64,000 nt of DNA from an uncultured Eubacterium sp. (GTDB lineage Bacteria > Bacillota > Clostridia > Lachnospirales > CAG-274). Below are positions 42,739 to 51,988 of the stretch, piece after piece (within the stretch, counting starts at the first letter, position 1; each line of letters opens with the position of its first letter). A program made the translations under genes and the position numbers. The notes under the pieces are model-generated. The model was given only the letters and a program-made list of their open reading frames with translations. It was not told the origin of the DNA and made no database searches. Location of the stretch: assembly GCA_900551755.1 (NCBI GenBank), contig URXK01000004.1, positions 76,193-140,192 of the forward strand. Reading direction: 5' to 3'.

Positions 42739-44118
42739 TTAGAATTCAATGCTTGCGTGCTTTTTAGCAACAGTGTTTTCTCTCTTTGTTAAAAGCATTT
42801 CAAGAGCAATTAAAATTCTCTTTCTAGTAGTTGCTGGAATAATAATACCATCAATATAACCGTCACTAGCAATCTGATAAGGAGCAGAAACCTTGTTGTA
42901 CTCATTTTCGTCATAACCCATAACCTTAGTAGCAGCGTCTTTGCTTAAAAGAGCAATATTAGCTGATGGCCAAGAGTAAACAATATCTGCACCAATATGC
43001 TTAGAGTTCATAAGAAGATAAGCATTGCCAATACAATTTCTAACAATTACATTTATCTTAGGTACAGTAGCATTAGCAAAGGCAAAAGCAAGCTTAGCAC
43101 TATACTTAATAATATCGCTCTGGTCATTAATGTGAAGTGTACTATAACCTTCAACATCAGTGAATGTAATTATAGGAATATTAAAAGCATCACAAATATT
43201 AATAAATTCACCAGTCTTTTTAATACCGTCAATATCAATAAGACCACAATTTGCAATTACACCAGTTGTAATACCGTCAAGTCTAACAAAACCAGAAATA
43301 ATGTTTTTAGCATAATTTTCACTAACTTCTGTAAACTTAAAGTTATCAGCAATTGATATAATAATCTTTCTCATATCAATTTCAGTTACATTGTCTTCTG
43401 GAACTACAGTATTAAGAGCCTCATCAATTCTGTTTAAGTCATCAGTTGATGTAACAGCATTATAGTCCTCAAGGTTGTTAGAAGGCATTAAATCAACAAT
43501 TTCCTGAGCCTTAACAAAGCAATCATTGTCAGTTTCACACTCAAAGTGAGCAAGACCCTTTTGAGAAAGTGCATCTGCACCACCAATTGTTTCATAAGTT
43601 GACGCCTTACCATCTAAGCCAGCATAAACAGATGGACTTAATAAGAACATCTTAGCATTTTCCTTAGACATAATAACAAAATCAGATAAAGAAGGTAAAA
43701 AGGCACTAACGCCAATACAATCACCTAACACAATGCTAATCTGAGGAATAACACCACTAGCTGCTGCCTGACTTTTAAACATAACACCGTAAGCATCAAA
43801 TGTGTCAAGACCATCTTCAAGGGCAACACCCTTAGAATCCATAATCGCTACTACAGGACAGCCCATTTTAAGAGCAAGCTCGTAAACATTAGCAATTTTA
43901 TTAGCGTGCTTAGTATTAACTACACCTTCCTGAGAGAAAGCATAGACAAGCTTTCCATTAATAGTACCGTAGCCTGTAACAACGCCGGCATCTGTATTAA
44001 ATGCACCAAGCTCTACAAAGCTGTTTTCGTCAAAAAGCTTTTCAAGTCTTTCCTTAGCTAAAGAAGGAGCTTCCTGCATTTTGGCAATAAGCTCGTTGAT
44101 TTCATCAAATCTGCTCAT
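42739..44118 (-). CDS. mmdA: MmdA-like carboxyltransferase (methylmalonyl-CoA / propionyl-CoA type)
   Basis: This 459-aa protein of the acyl-CoA carboxyltransferase family has the N-terminal carboxyltransferase layout ending around SLSDFVIMSKENAKMFLLSP, and the C-terminal half with TFTDVEGYSTL and VRNCIGNAYLLMNSKHIGAD. It is shorter than typical MmdA (about 510), and the N-terminal LHxxGKLTARER-like segment is reduced to SLAKERLEKLFDENSF. Together with oadA, a BCCP, oadB and oadG it could form either a sodium pump or a transcarboxylase. Confidence 0.88.
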   Translation of the reverse strand: MSRFDEINELIAKMQEAPSLAKERLEKLFDENSFVELGAFNTDAGVVTGYGTINGKLVYAFSQEGVVNTKHANKIANVYELALKMGCPVVAIMDSKGVALEDGLDTFDAYGVMFKSQAAASGVIPQISIVLGDCIGVSAFLPSLSDFVIMSKENAKMFLLSPSVYAGLDGKASTYETIGGADALSQKGLAHFECETDNDCFVKAQEIVDLMPSNNLEDYNAVTSTDDLNRIDEALNTVVPEDNVTEIDMRKIIISIADNFKFTEVSENYAKNIISGFVRLDGITTGVIANCGLIDIDGIKKTGEFINICDAFNIPIITFTDVEGYSTLHINDQSDIIKYSAKLAFAFANATVPKINVIVRNCIGNAYLLMNSKHIGADIVYSWPSANIALLSKDAATKVMGYDENEYNKVSAPYQIASDGYIDGIIIPATTRKRILIALEMLLTKRENTVAKKHASIEF

Positions 44119-44266
44119 TTTACTTCTACCTCCTACAAAATTTTCAAAAAATTTCGATAATTTACTTGTAATTATATATAATTTATTGTACTATAAAGAC
44201 AAAATAATTTAAAATATTATTTATGATATACTAATTATAAGCCTTTCCCTATAAGGAGGAATTTTA
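44119..44266. promoter_or_regulatory. Divergent control region of the decarboxylase operon and LysR gene
   Basis: This 148-bp AT-rich gap must carry both divergent promoters. LysR regulators usually bind such regions at T-N11-A sites; several AT-rich dyads are present (for example around 44175-44190), but none stands out clearly. Confidence 0.45.
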
Positions 44267-45172
44267 ATGGATTTAAAGGAATTTGAGTATGTTCTCGCTA
44301 TAAATGAGGAGCGAAGTTTTTCAAAGGCAGCTAAGAAACTTTTTATATCTCAGCCATCTTTGAGCCAGTATATTAATAGACTTGAAGGTCAGCTAGGTGT
44401 TACAATTTTTGATAGAAACACTATACCTCTTTCACTTACATTTGAAGGAGAGCTTTATATTAATTCTGTAAAGTCAATTATGAATATTGTCACAAATATG
44501 CGTAAGAGCTTTGAAGATATTTCTAACTTAAAAATAGGTAGAGTTAATATTGGTCTTACACCATCTAAGGCAAACAATCCTTTGCCTGCTATTTTACCAG
44601 TTTTTAAGGAAACATATCCTGGTGTTGAGCTTATTATTACTGAAAGAACATCATCAGAGCTTGAAGATATGCTTACTAGAGGTCAAGTTGATGTCTGTAT
44701 GCTTAATTTGCCAATAAAGTCAAAGGGTATTGAGTATGAGCCAATTATGAAAGAAAATATTTATATTGCTGCTCCTCCAGACTATTGCCCACCAAATGGC
44801 GTTGACACAAGTGCTAGATACCCTCAGCTTGATATAAACGATATTGCTAATGAGCAGTTTATCCTTCTTCACCCTAGTCAGAGATTAAGACAAATTGCTG
44901 ATACAATGTTTAACAACGACAATATTAAACCAAAGATTTTACTTGAAACTGCAAGTATCGAAACTTCTCTAAGACTTTCTGCTGCTGGTATGGGCTTTAG
45001 CTTTGTTCCAGAGTCTGCAGTTAGATTTGCTGGATTGACTAATCCACCTAAATATTACAGATTGCCACACGACTTAAATTGGACTCTTGTAATTGCTTAC
45101 AGAGAAGGTGCTTACAAAACAAAAGCAGTAAAAGCCTTTGCAGAAATTGCTAAAAAGGTTATTACAGAATAG
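44267..45172 (+). CDS. LysR-family transcriptional regulator
   Basis: This 301-aa regulator has an N-terminal winged helix (FEYVLAINEERSFSKAAKKLFISQPSLSQYINRLEGQLG) and a periplasmic-binding-like effector domain. It is divergent from the decarboxylase operon, which is its likely target. The start has AAGGAGGA 6 nt upstream. Confidence 0.94.
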   Translation: MDLKEFEYVLAINEERSFSKAAKKLFISQPSLSQYINRLEGQLGVTIFDRNTIPLSLTFEGELYINSVKSIMNIVTNMRKSFEDISNLKIGRVNIGLTPSKANNPLPAILPVFKETYPGVELIITERTSSELEDMLTRGQVDVCMLNLPIKSKGIEYEPIMKENIYIAAPPDYCPPNGVDTSARYPQLDINDIANEQFILLHPSQRLRQIADTMFNNDNIKPKILLETASIETSLRLSAAGMGFSFVPESAVRFAGLTNPPKYYRLPHDLNWTLVIAYREGAYKTKAVKAFAEIAKKVITE

Positions 45173-45180
45173 GAGTATTT

Positions 45181-45783
45181 ATGTTGACCGTTCTTGATTT
45201 AGAATTTAATCAAGCCTATGATTTTGGAGATGACAGCAGTCAGGCTGAACCAAACCCAAAGTGTAGATTTGAAATTATACAAATAGGTGCTGTAAAAGTT
45301 GACGACAATTTTAAGGTTCACGATAAATTTAATATTTATATTAAACCAACCCTCTACCCTAGAATACACCCTTATGTTGAAAAAATAACTGGGTTTAAAA
45401 CAGAGGATTTCAGCTTTTCTCCACGATTTAAAGAGGCTTATTCAAAGTTTAGATATTTTTTAGGCAATGATACAGTCCTCGGTACTTGGGGCTATAGTGA
45501 TATTAAAGCCCTTTTTAGAAATATTACTTTTAACGATATTATGGAACCACCTATTATTATAAATTATGTGGATATTCAGAAAATTGCTACTAAGTATCTT
45601 AAGTACAATAGAGGTGGTGCTATTGGTCTTAAAAATGCTGTTGACGCACTTAATATAACTATTGATGAAAATAAACATTTTCATAATGCTTTAGGTGATG
45701 CTTACTATACAGCTAAAGTCCTTGAAGCAATTAATCCTAAGGAATTGCCTGTTAGAATATTTAATTCTAAACATATAAAATAA
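45181..45783 (+). CDS. DnaQ-like 3'-5' exonuclease
   Basis: This 200-aa DEDD exonuclease has the motifs VLDLEFNQAYDF, DKFNIYIKP and a final HNALGDAYYTAKV. Proteins like KapD or ribonuclease T-like enzymes share this arrangement. The substrate (DNA or RNA) is not known. It follows the LysR gene by 8 nt and ends in a terminator. Confidence 0.88.
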   Translation: MLTVLDLEFNQAYDFGDDSSQAEPNPKCRFEIIQIGAVKVDDNFKVHDKFNIYIKPTLYPRIHPYVEKITGFKTEDFSFSPRFKEAYSKFRYFLGNDTVLGTWGYSDIKALFRNITFNDIMEPPIIINYVDIQKIATKYLKYNRGGAIGLKNAVDALNITIDENKHFHNALGDAYYTAKVLEAINPKELPVRIFNSKHIK

Positions 45784-45815
45784 CCGTTAGTATTTGCACT
45801 AACGGTTATTTTTGT
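45782..45815 (+). terminator. Terminator of the LysR-exonuclease unit
   Basis: AACCGTTAGT pairs perfectly with ACTAACGGTT, followed by ATTTTTG. Confidence 0.9.
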
Positions 45816-45823
45816 TTAAGCAC

Positions 45824-45850
45824 AAAAAAGAGGTGCATTTCTGCACCTCT
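45824..45850 (-). terminator. Terminator of the secreted-protein gene
   Basis: AGAGGTGCA pairs with TGCACCTCT; a T run follows on the minus strand. Confidence 0.85.
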
Positions 45851-45858
45851 AATATTAT

Positions 45859-46380
45859 TTACACTTCTTCACCATTAATTTCAATATAAAATTCATCAAA
45901 ATTAACACTTACACCATTAGTTCCTGTTCCTTCTAAGTAAACCCCCAAAGTCAACTTACCAGCAGTTTCTTCTGTAATTTCAACTTCTTTATGTTGATAA
46001 GCACTATTCCAACCCAATACTACAGAACCAGCGTTTAATATAGTATTTCCATTTTCATCTTTTAAAAATGCTCCACAAGCAGAAACTGCCTCTTCAACAC
46101 GATTTTTGTCACCACCACAACTAGCTGCAAAACTAATTGAAACTACATCGCCCGGTTCCACATCAAAGTCTGATACAAAAGTACAAGACTCACTATGCTG
46201 ACCATCGGCAGTTATATTTAAACAAGAAACATTCTCTAAAACTTGTCCTACAGTAAATTTTGTCCTGCTTTCTTGAGTACAAGTCCAACTACCCAAACTA
46301 TTTGCAAAAGCACTGCTAAACATTGAAATTACTAAAATAATAGTTAAAATTAAAAATCCTAAACACTTTTTATTTTTCAT
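45859..46380 (-). CDS. Secreted protein of unknown function, beta-sandwich like
   Basis: This 173-aa protein starts at ATG 46380 with GAGGAGG upstream. It has a signal peptide (MKNKKCLGFLILTIILVISM, cleavage near SSAFANS). The mature part has a strand pattern like a carbohydrate-binding or jelly-roll domain (GDVVSISFAASCGG, KLTLGVYLEG, VNFDEFYIEINGEEV). Cysteines at CT, SCLN, ESC and SCGG may form disulfides. No catalytic domain is visible. Family not named. Confidence 0.75.
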   Translation of the reverse strand: MKNKKCLGFLILTIILVISMFSSAFANSLGSWTCTQESRTKFTVGQVLENVSCLNITADGQHSESCTFVSDFDVEPGDVVSISFAASCGGDKNRVEEAVSACGAFLKDENGNTILNAGSVVLGWNSAYQHKEVEITEETAGKLTLGVYLEGTGTNGVSVNFDEFYIEINGEEV

Positions 46381-46455
46381 AGGCTTTACCTCCTCAACAC
46401 AAAACAAATACATTTATTGTTACATATACATTAAGTGCACCTTTTGTATACTGTA

Positions 46456-46484
46456 AGTATAACAGATTTTATGTATAAAATCTA
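46456..46484 (-). promoter_or_regulatory. Palindromic operator candidate before the secreted-protein gene
   Basis: AGATTTTAT and ATAAAATCT form 9-bp arms around 2 nt (46464-46483). A TATACT -10 element (46456-46461, minus strand) lies directly downstream, so a bound regulator would cover the promoter spacer. Confidence 0.45.
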
Positions 46485-46771
46485 TAGACAAATTCTATTA
46501 TATTTCGACAAAAAATGCACCTTTTGTGATAATTTTACCTAAAATCAAAAACTTACTTGCTATATTTTCAATTATTTGTTTTATAAATAATAAGTTTTTT
46601 GCTTAAAACACAAAAATATTATTATGTTTGTATTTTGTATTGCAAAACTTAATATATAATTAGCTACATATTCTCTTGTTTGCATTAATACTGTTTATCT
46701 TTTTTATATATTTTAATTAATCAGAATAATTAAAGACAGCTTTAAGGACGAACAGCTAAGAACTATCAATT

Positions 46772-46818
46772 TAGCTCCACTTGTAGGGGAGCTGGCACGA
46801 AGTGACTGAGGGGTTTCT
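46772..46818. repeat. Dispersed repeat with GGGGAGCTGGCACGAAGTGA core
   Basis: The segment AGCTCCACTTGTAGGGGAGCT forms a hairpin and continues GGCACGAAGTGACTGAGGGG. A diverged copy lies in the opposite orientation at 63832-63890. I recall similar short repeats in many Clostridia genomes; it looks like a mobile or MITE-like relic. Confidence 0.6.
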
Positions 46819-46899
46819 ACAAGTAATAAGTAATAGATAATATGTAATGCTATATTTTATATTTAATAATATTATAAATTGAATATTAAGTAATAAATA

Positions 46900-46927
46900 A
46901 AAAAACTGAGGGCCTTAGACCCTCAGT
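46900..46927 (-). terminator. Terminator of lrgAB
   Basis: ACTGAGGG pairs with CCCTCAGT; T run on the minus strand. Confidence 0.88.
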
Positions 46928-46931
46928 CAAA

Positions 46932-47618
46932 TTAAACAAAAAGCTGAATTGCAACAACAGTTATAATACCAGCAACAGCTATTGAAAGACTACTCATTGC
47001 TCCTTCAACCTCGCCAATTTCAAAAGCCTTTGAAGTACCAACGGCGTGGGAAGAAGTACCAATAGCTATACCCACAGCTACAGGGTGAGTAATTTTAAAT
47101 ATTTTACACACACTCTTACAAAATACATTACCAACTATACCAGTAATAATAATTGCAGCAGCAGCTACAGTATCAATACCACCTAATTCATCAGCAAGAC
47201 CCATACCAATAGCAGTAGTAATGGACTTAGGCAAAAGTGAAATTCTTAAGTCTGTCTGAAAATTAAACAAAATACAAAGAGCAAAAACACTAATAAGGCT
47301 AGTAAATACGCCAGCAACAATACCACCTAAAACAGCCTTATAATTATCCTTTAAAAGGCTTAACTGCTCATAAAGGGGAATTGCAAGACAGACAGTTGCA
47401 GGAGTAAGCAACCAGCTTAACATTTCAGAGCTTGTCTTAAACTTGTCATAATCAATATGGAAACAAAGCAAAACAAGTATAACAAATACTATAGAAATCA
47501 ACAAAGGATTTACAAATCCGTTCTTTAACTTTTTATTTAAAAATACACCTATTGCATATCCTACAATACTTACGGCTATGCCCCAATAAGCACTTAAGGA
47601 TAATATATTATTTACCAT
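46932..47618 (-). CDS. lrgB: LrgB-family membrane protein
   Basis: This 228-aa membrane protein of the LrgB/CidB family affects murein hydrolase activity or metabolite export (pyruvate in some bacteria). It has SLLPKSITTAIGMGLADELGG and GTSSHAVGTSKAFEIGEVEGAMSSLS, the family hallmark. It overlaps lrgA by 11 nt. Confidence 0.94.
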   Translation of the reverse strand: MVNNILSLSAYWGIAVSIVGYAIGVFLNKKLKNGFVNPLLISIVFVILVLLCFHIDYDKFKTSSEMLSWLLTPATVCLAIPLYEQLSLLKDNYKAVLGGIVAGVFTSLISVFALCILFNFQTDLRISLLPKSITTAIGMGLADELGGIDTVAAAAIIITGIVGNVFCKSVCKIFKITHPVAVGIAIGTSSHAVGTSKAFEIGEVEGAMSSLSIAVAGIITVVAIQLFV

Positions 47619-47967
47619 TTTTTTCGTCCCTCTTTATTATAAATTGTGTTACTCTACCTGAAACTACCATAACCATAATGGTTGTAAAAAATAATACAAA
47701 AATTAATGGTACAATGACAGGTATAATATTGTCAGCAACAGTAATAAGTTTAGCACCAGCAGGAATAAACATAAGAGGCATAACTGCAATAAGGTACTTT
47801 CCACTTTCATTTACCCATTCAAGTTTAATGACCTTAGTAATAAGCAAAATAAGCATAATAGCTAAGCCATAAATGCTTGCAGGAATTGGCAAAGGCACAT
47901 AATTATAAATAAGCTCTGCCACAAATGTAATTGTAAGAATTACACCAAACTGAAATACATACTTCAT
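47608..47967 (-). CDS. lrgA: LrgA/CidA-family holin-like protein
   Basis: This 119-aa protein has four membrane helices and the family motif VPLPIPASIYGLAIMLILL followed by ITKVIKLEWVNESGKYL. It works with LrgB. A LytTR regulator often controls lrgAB, and one is encoded 11 kb away, but no shared site was found at this promoter. Confidence 0.93.
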   Translation of the reverse strand: MKYVFQFGVILTITFVAELIYNYVPLPIPASIYGLAIMLILLITKVIKLEWVNESGKYLIAVMPLMFIPAGAKLITVADNIIPVIVPLIFVLFFTTIMVMVVSGRVTQFIIKRDEKNGK

Positions 47968-48044
47968 AATACATCATCTCCTAAATTTTTACAATAAACA
48001 TAGTATACTCCAGTAATTGCTATTTTTCAAGAGAAATTTCCATT

Positions 48045-48074
48045 AAAAATAGACCCATTTCAGGGTCTATTTTA
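48045..48074 (-). terminator. Terminator of the zinc-ribbon lipoprotein gene
   Basis: AAAATAGACCC pairs with GGGTCTATTTT. Confidence 0.85.
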
Positions 48075-48115
48075 GTTTATTTTTATATACTATTCACAAA
48101 AAATTCTTATTCTTT

Positions 48116-49507
48116 TTATGCAACACTTACACCATTTGCAATTTCACAGCCAGGCTGTTTATCACAGTTTTCGTCACCTTCATAAAAATCGTGTACAAAG
48201 CCACATTCATTGCAGTAACGGCTGTCAATATAACTAAATGTTTCTCCACATACTGGGCAAGTGTAATCCTCAACCATTGAATAGCTATAGCTATCATTTT
48301 GAGGCATAGCGTTATTTAATTCTTCCATACCAATTGCACTATTAACATCAATATCAGCAAAGTTATAACTATCAACAGGACTTAATGTTATATCAGCACT
48401 ATAAACAAGAGCTGACTTGTTTTTATAAGAACAGTTTAATGCTATTTTTCTATTAGTTCCATCATTATTAATATCATCAGTGTATGTAATATTTAATGTT
48501 CTAAAAATAGCTAAAAACTCCTTAGAATTTACCATAGATTTTAAGCCGTCCATAGCCTCCATAACTTCTTCACTAGTTATGTTAGTGCCATAAATATCAG
48601 TATCATTTGGTGAAATAACATTGCCATACATAGCATTTGTTACAGAATTAATCATTAACACATAGTTATTAATAAGTTTTGTACTTTCTTCACTATGCTG
48701 TCTAATATAAGAGGCAAATCTATCACCTACATTAACAAAGTCAAAAGGCTTAAGCTCAAATCTTGTGCCAGTTTCAGTTTTCTTAACACAGCCTGTGTCA
48801 AAATTCTTCAATATATCCTTTGCATCATTGTAATACTCAATACTCATATCATTAATATTATTAACAATTGTGCTATTAGCTAATGATGAAGTAAAGTTTA
48901 ACTGACCTAAAACATCACTATTGTAATCCAAAACTACATATTTTTTATCACCAAAGACATTATCCAAAGCACTGTAATAATCTGACAAAGTGTCTGTATC
49001 ATATAAGTAACCTAAAGCACCTAAAGTATACATAAGTTTCTTATCCATATAGGTTTTATTATCTCTTACATAACAATTACCAACATCTAATGTTAAGCTA
49101 TTAAACTTGCAAGTAATAGCCTCATCGGCTGTCATATTATCATAATTAACAGTGCCAGTTACACCAATTTCCATATTAAATTGTTTATTTTCATCTAAGG
49201 CTATTCTCATTTCCTTTACTATTTCATCAATGAGTTCCTCTGCATCTTCATCAGTAATTTCAATGTTATCATAGTCCTCATCTTCATTATTTTCAGCATT
49301 TATATTAGAAAGCTGACTATAAACATCAATAATACCTTTACCAAATACAGTTGGGTCAATAGAAATCTTTACAGTTTCATTAATTGTGTTGATACCCTTA
49401 ATATCGGCATAAATGGACTTATCAAAATGCTCCTTTTCTAAATCACTACAGCCAGAAAAGCCTAAAACAAGCATAACAGCCATTAATAAAGCAATTAATC
49501 TTTTCAT
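48116..49507 (-). CDS. Lipoprotein of unknown function with C-terminal zinc ribbon
   Basis: This 463-aa protein begins at ATG 49507 (AAGGAGGAGTGA upstream) with a lipoprotein signal ending in VLGFSGCSDL. The bulk is a mixed alpha/beta extracellular region without a recognised family, rich in Asn and Asp. The C-terminus has CPVCGETFSYIDSRYCNECG, a classical zinc ribbon, followed by DKQPGCEIANG. A zinc ribbon outside the cell is unusual. Only the lipoprotein nature and the ribbon are supported. Confidence 0.8.
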   Translation of the reverse strand: MKRLIALLMAVMLVLGFSGCSDLEKEHFDKSIYADIKGINTINETVKISIDPTVFGKGIIDVYSQLSNINAENNEDEDYDNIEITDEDAEELIDEIVKEMRIALDENKQFNMEIGVTGTVNYDNMTADEAITCKFNSLTLDVGNCYVRDNKTYMDKKLMYTLGALGYLYDTDTLSDYYSALDNVFGDKKYVVLDYNSDVLGQLNFTSSLANSTIVNNINDMSIEYYNDAKDILKNFDTGCVKKTETGTRFELKPFDFVNVGDRFASYIRQHSEESTKLINNYVLMINSVTNAMYGNVISPNDTDIYGTNITSEEVMEAMDGLKSMVNSKEFLAIFRTLNITYTDDINNDGTNRKIALNCSYKNKSALVYSADITLSPVDSYNFADIDVNSAIGMEELNNAMPQNDSYSYSMVEDYTCPVCGETFSYIDSRYCNECGFVHDFYEGDENCDKQPGCEIANGVSVA

Positions 49508-49556
49508 ATTTATCACTCCTCCTTTAAATATATAAATAAATATACCACAAGTAAAC

Positions 49557-49594
49557 AAAAAAAGAAACCGTTTTATAAAAAACAGTTCCTTTTT
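49557..49594 (-). terminator. Terminator of glyA
   Basis: AAAGAAACCGTTTT pairs imperfectly with AAACAGTTCCTTTTT across a short loop; T-rich on the minus strand. Confidence 0.6.
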
Positions 49595-49633
49595 AGTATA
49601 ATTTCACATATTATAATAAATATTTTTGGTAAA

Positions 49634-50869
49634 TTAGTATAAAGGATACTTAGAAACGAGCTTCTTAACTCTGTCAGCAGCCTCTGCCTTATTACCCTCA
49701 TAATCCTTAGCAATTAAAGTGATAATATCAGCAATTTCAACCATATCTTCTTCAACCATACCTCTTGAAGTTACAGCTGGAGTACCAAGTCTGATACCAC
49801 TTGCAATACCAGGCTTTTCTGGGTCAAATGGGATAGCATTCTTGTTACAAGTTACGCCAACTTCATCAAGTCTAGCCTCTAATTCCTTACCAGTAATGTG
49901 CATTGGTCTTAAATCAACAAGCATAAGGTGATTATCAGTACCACCAGATACAATGTTGAAGCCGTTTTCAATAAGTCTTTCACTAAGAACCTTAGCATTA
50001 GCAACAACCTGCTTAGCATATTCCTTAAACTCTGGCTTTAATGCCTCGCCTAAGCAAACAGCCTTAGCAGCAATAACGTGCATTAAAGGACCACCCTGAA
50101 TACCAGGGAAAATAGCCTTGTCAATAATCTTTGCGTGTTCTTCCTTGCAAAGAATTAAACCACCTCTAGGACCTCTTAAAGTCTTGTGAGTAGTTGTTGT
50201 AACAAAATCAGCATAAGGCACTGGGCTTGGGTGTAAACCAGCAGCTACAAGACCAGCAATATGTGCCATATCTACCATAAGATAAGCACCAACTTCCTTA
50301 GCTACATCGTGGAAGAACTTGAAATCAATAACTCTTGAATAAGCACTAGCACCAGCAATAATTAACTTTGGCTTATGCTCAAGAGCTAATCTTCTTACTT
50401 CTTCATAGTCAATAGTACCGTCAGACTCCTTAACACCATAAGGAATAACATTGTACTGCTTACCACTCATATTAACAGGTGAACCGTGAGTTAAGTGACC
50501 ACCGTGAGCAAGGTTCATACCAAGTACAGTATCACCAGGCTTTAATACAGCAAAGAATACAGCCATATTAGCCTGAGCACCTGAGTGAGGCTGAACATTA
50601 GCGTGTTCTGCACCAAAAAGCTTGCAAGCTCTCTCTCTTGCTAAATCCTCAACAATATCAACCTTTCCACAGCCACCATAGTATCTCTTACCAGGGTAAC
50701 CTTCTGCATACTTATTAGTTAATGGTGAACCCATTGCAGCCATAACAGCCTTAGAAACAAAGTTCTCTGATGCAATAAGCTCAATATTATTTCTCTGTCT
50801 TGTAAGCTCGCCGTCAATAGCTTCTGCAACAGCTGGGTCTACATTCTTAATTTCTTCAAAATCATACAT
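49634..50869 (-). CDS. glyA: Serine hydroxymethyltransferase
   Basis: This 411-aa PLP enzyme interconverts serine and glycine with tetrahydrofolate. The PLP lysine is in [30 protein letters not shown] and [16 protein letters not shown] are typical. It starts with AAGGAGGT upstream and is a single-gene unit. Confidence 0.98.
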   Translation of the reverse strand: MYDFEEIKNVDPAVAEAIDGELTRQRNNIELIASENFVSKAVMAAMGSPLTNKYAEGYPGKRYYGGCGKVDIVEDLARERACKLFGAEHANVQPHSGAQANMAVFFAVLKPGDTVLGMNLAHGGHLTHGSPVNMSGKQYNVIPYGVKESDGTIDYEEVRRLALEHKPKLIIAGASAYSRVIDFKFFHDVAKEVGAYLMVDMAHIAGLVAAGLHPSPVPYADFVTTTTHKTLRGPRGGLILCKEEHAKIIDKAIFPGIQGGPLMHVIAAKAVCLGEALKPEFKEYAKQVVANAKVLSERLIENGFNIVSGGTDNHLMLVDLRPMHITGKELEARLDEVGVTCNKNAIPFDPEKPGIASGIRLGTPAVTSRGMVEEDMVEIADIITLIAKDYEGNKAEAADRVKKLVSKYPLY

Positions 50870-51007
50870 TATGTAAGTACCTCCTTATTGGAAAAAATAT
50901 TAAATATATAATATACCAATTTTTAAATAATGTCAAACATTTTAGATATTTATTTTTTTATGATTTTTTTATTTAATTCTTAATTATATTTACTTATTGT
51001 ATTTGCT

Positions 51008-51400
51008 TTATTTTAAATTTTTAACATACTTTATTAGTGCATACTTATTATAATCATCTTTAGACAAATTATCATTATCAAGCTCTGGACTATATATATA
51101 ATCATCACTCATACCAAAATAATCACAAATAGTTATATTATTTAGGCTTTCAGATGAATTGTTATTTTTTACATAATCCCTGACATATTCCCAGCCTAAA
51201 TCACACTTTACAACCTTTTCACCTATTATATGAGGTACATACACATCAGACCATTCAACCTTTGTCTTTTTGTATATATCACAGTTTTCTGGCAAATTAA
51301 TACTATCTATATGATTATGTACAGGTATTTTAAAAGCATTAATACAAAGCAAAAAAATTAAAGCTATAATTACAATAAGAGTTATTTTAATTTTTTTCAT
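51008..51400 (-). CDS. Small membrane-anchored protein of unknown function
   Basis: This 130-aa protein has one N-terminal membrane helix (ITLIVIIALIFLLCINAF) and a soluble part outside the cell by topology. It is not recognised. It follows scpB by 18 nt, so it may be co-transcribed with the condensin genes, though a direct link is unlikely. Confidence 0.7.
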   Translation of the reverse strand: MKKIKITLIVIIALIFLLCINAFKIPVHNHIDSINLPENCDIYKKTKVEWSDVYVPHIIGEKVVKCDLGWEYVRDYVKNNNSSESLNNITICDYFGMSDDYIYSPELDNDNLSKDDYNKYALIKYVKNLK

Positions 51401-51418
51401 TTTCTCCCCCTAAAGCTA

Positions 51419-51988
51419 CTACTTAGCCTCAGTTATAGCCCCAATTTCAGCTTCTGCCTCAATTCTAAGCTGTTCCAAATCTGTGTTGCTAACAGGCAAA
51501 TTGTTTAAAGAATTAAAGCCAAAATATCTTAAAAATTCATCACTTGTTCCAAACAAAATAGGCTTACCTGGTGCGTCAAGTCTGCCCTCCTCCTTAACAA
51601 GTCCATATTCAACAAGTCGATTAACAGCGTGGTCAGCACTTACGCCTCGTATTTCCTCAATTTGCCCCTTAGTAACAGGCTGTTTATAAGCTATTATGGC
51701 AAGGGTTTCAAGCAAGGTAGTTGAAAGCACCTTTCTAACAGGGGCTTGATACAGCTTTTTGATATAATTAAAATATTCAGCATTAGTACACATTTGGTAA
51801 CCATCTTCAACTTGTATTATTCTAATACCTCTATTTTCAACTTTATATTTGTCAATCATATTGCTTATTACAGTTTTAATAGTTTTTTCGTCTTGCTCTG
51901 TTGCATAAGCAATGCTTTTAACACTTACTATTTCTCCAGAGGCAAAAAGTATAGCCTCAACAACGGATTCAAGCTCTTTTATAGTCAT
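51419..51988 (-). CDS. scpB: Segregation and condensation protein B
   Basis: This 189-aa winged-helix protein is a non-SMC condensin subunit. Features: ELESVVEAILFASGEIVS, LLETLAIIAYKQPVTKGQIEEIRGV and LFGTSDEFLRYFGF. It shares one base with scpA and the pair binds Smc. Confidence 0.97.
   Translation of the reverse strand: MTIKELESVVEAILFASGEIVSVKSIAYATEQDEKTIKTVISNMIDKYKVENRGIRIIQVEDGYQMCTNAEYFNYIKKLYQAPVRKVLSTTLLETLAIIAYKQPVTKGQIEEIRGVSADHAVNRLVEYGLVKEEGRLDAPGKPILFGTSDEFLRYFGFNSLNNLPVSNTDLEQLRIEAEAEIGAITEAK

Larger units (their letters stand above)
46381..46931. other. Intergenic region with dispersed repeat and possible operator
   Basis: It contains the promoter region of the secreted-protein gene at its left, with the palindrome at 46464-46483, an AT-rich middle with no ORF, a dispersed repeat at 46772-46818 and the lrgB terminator at its right end. 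Confidence 0.6.
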
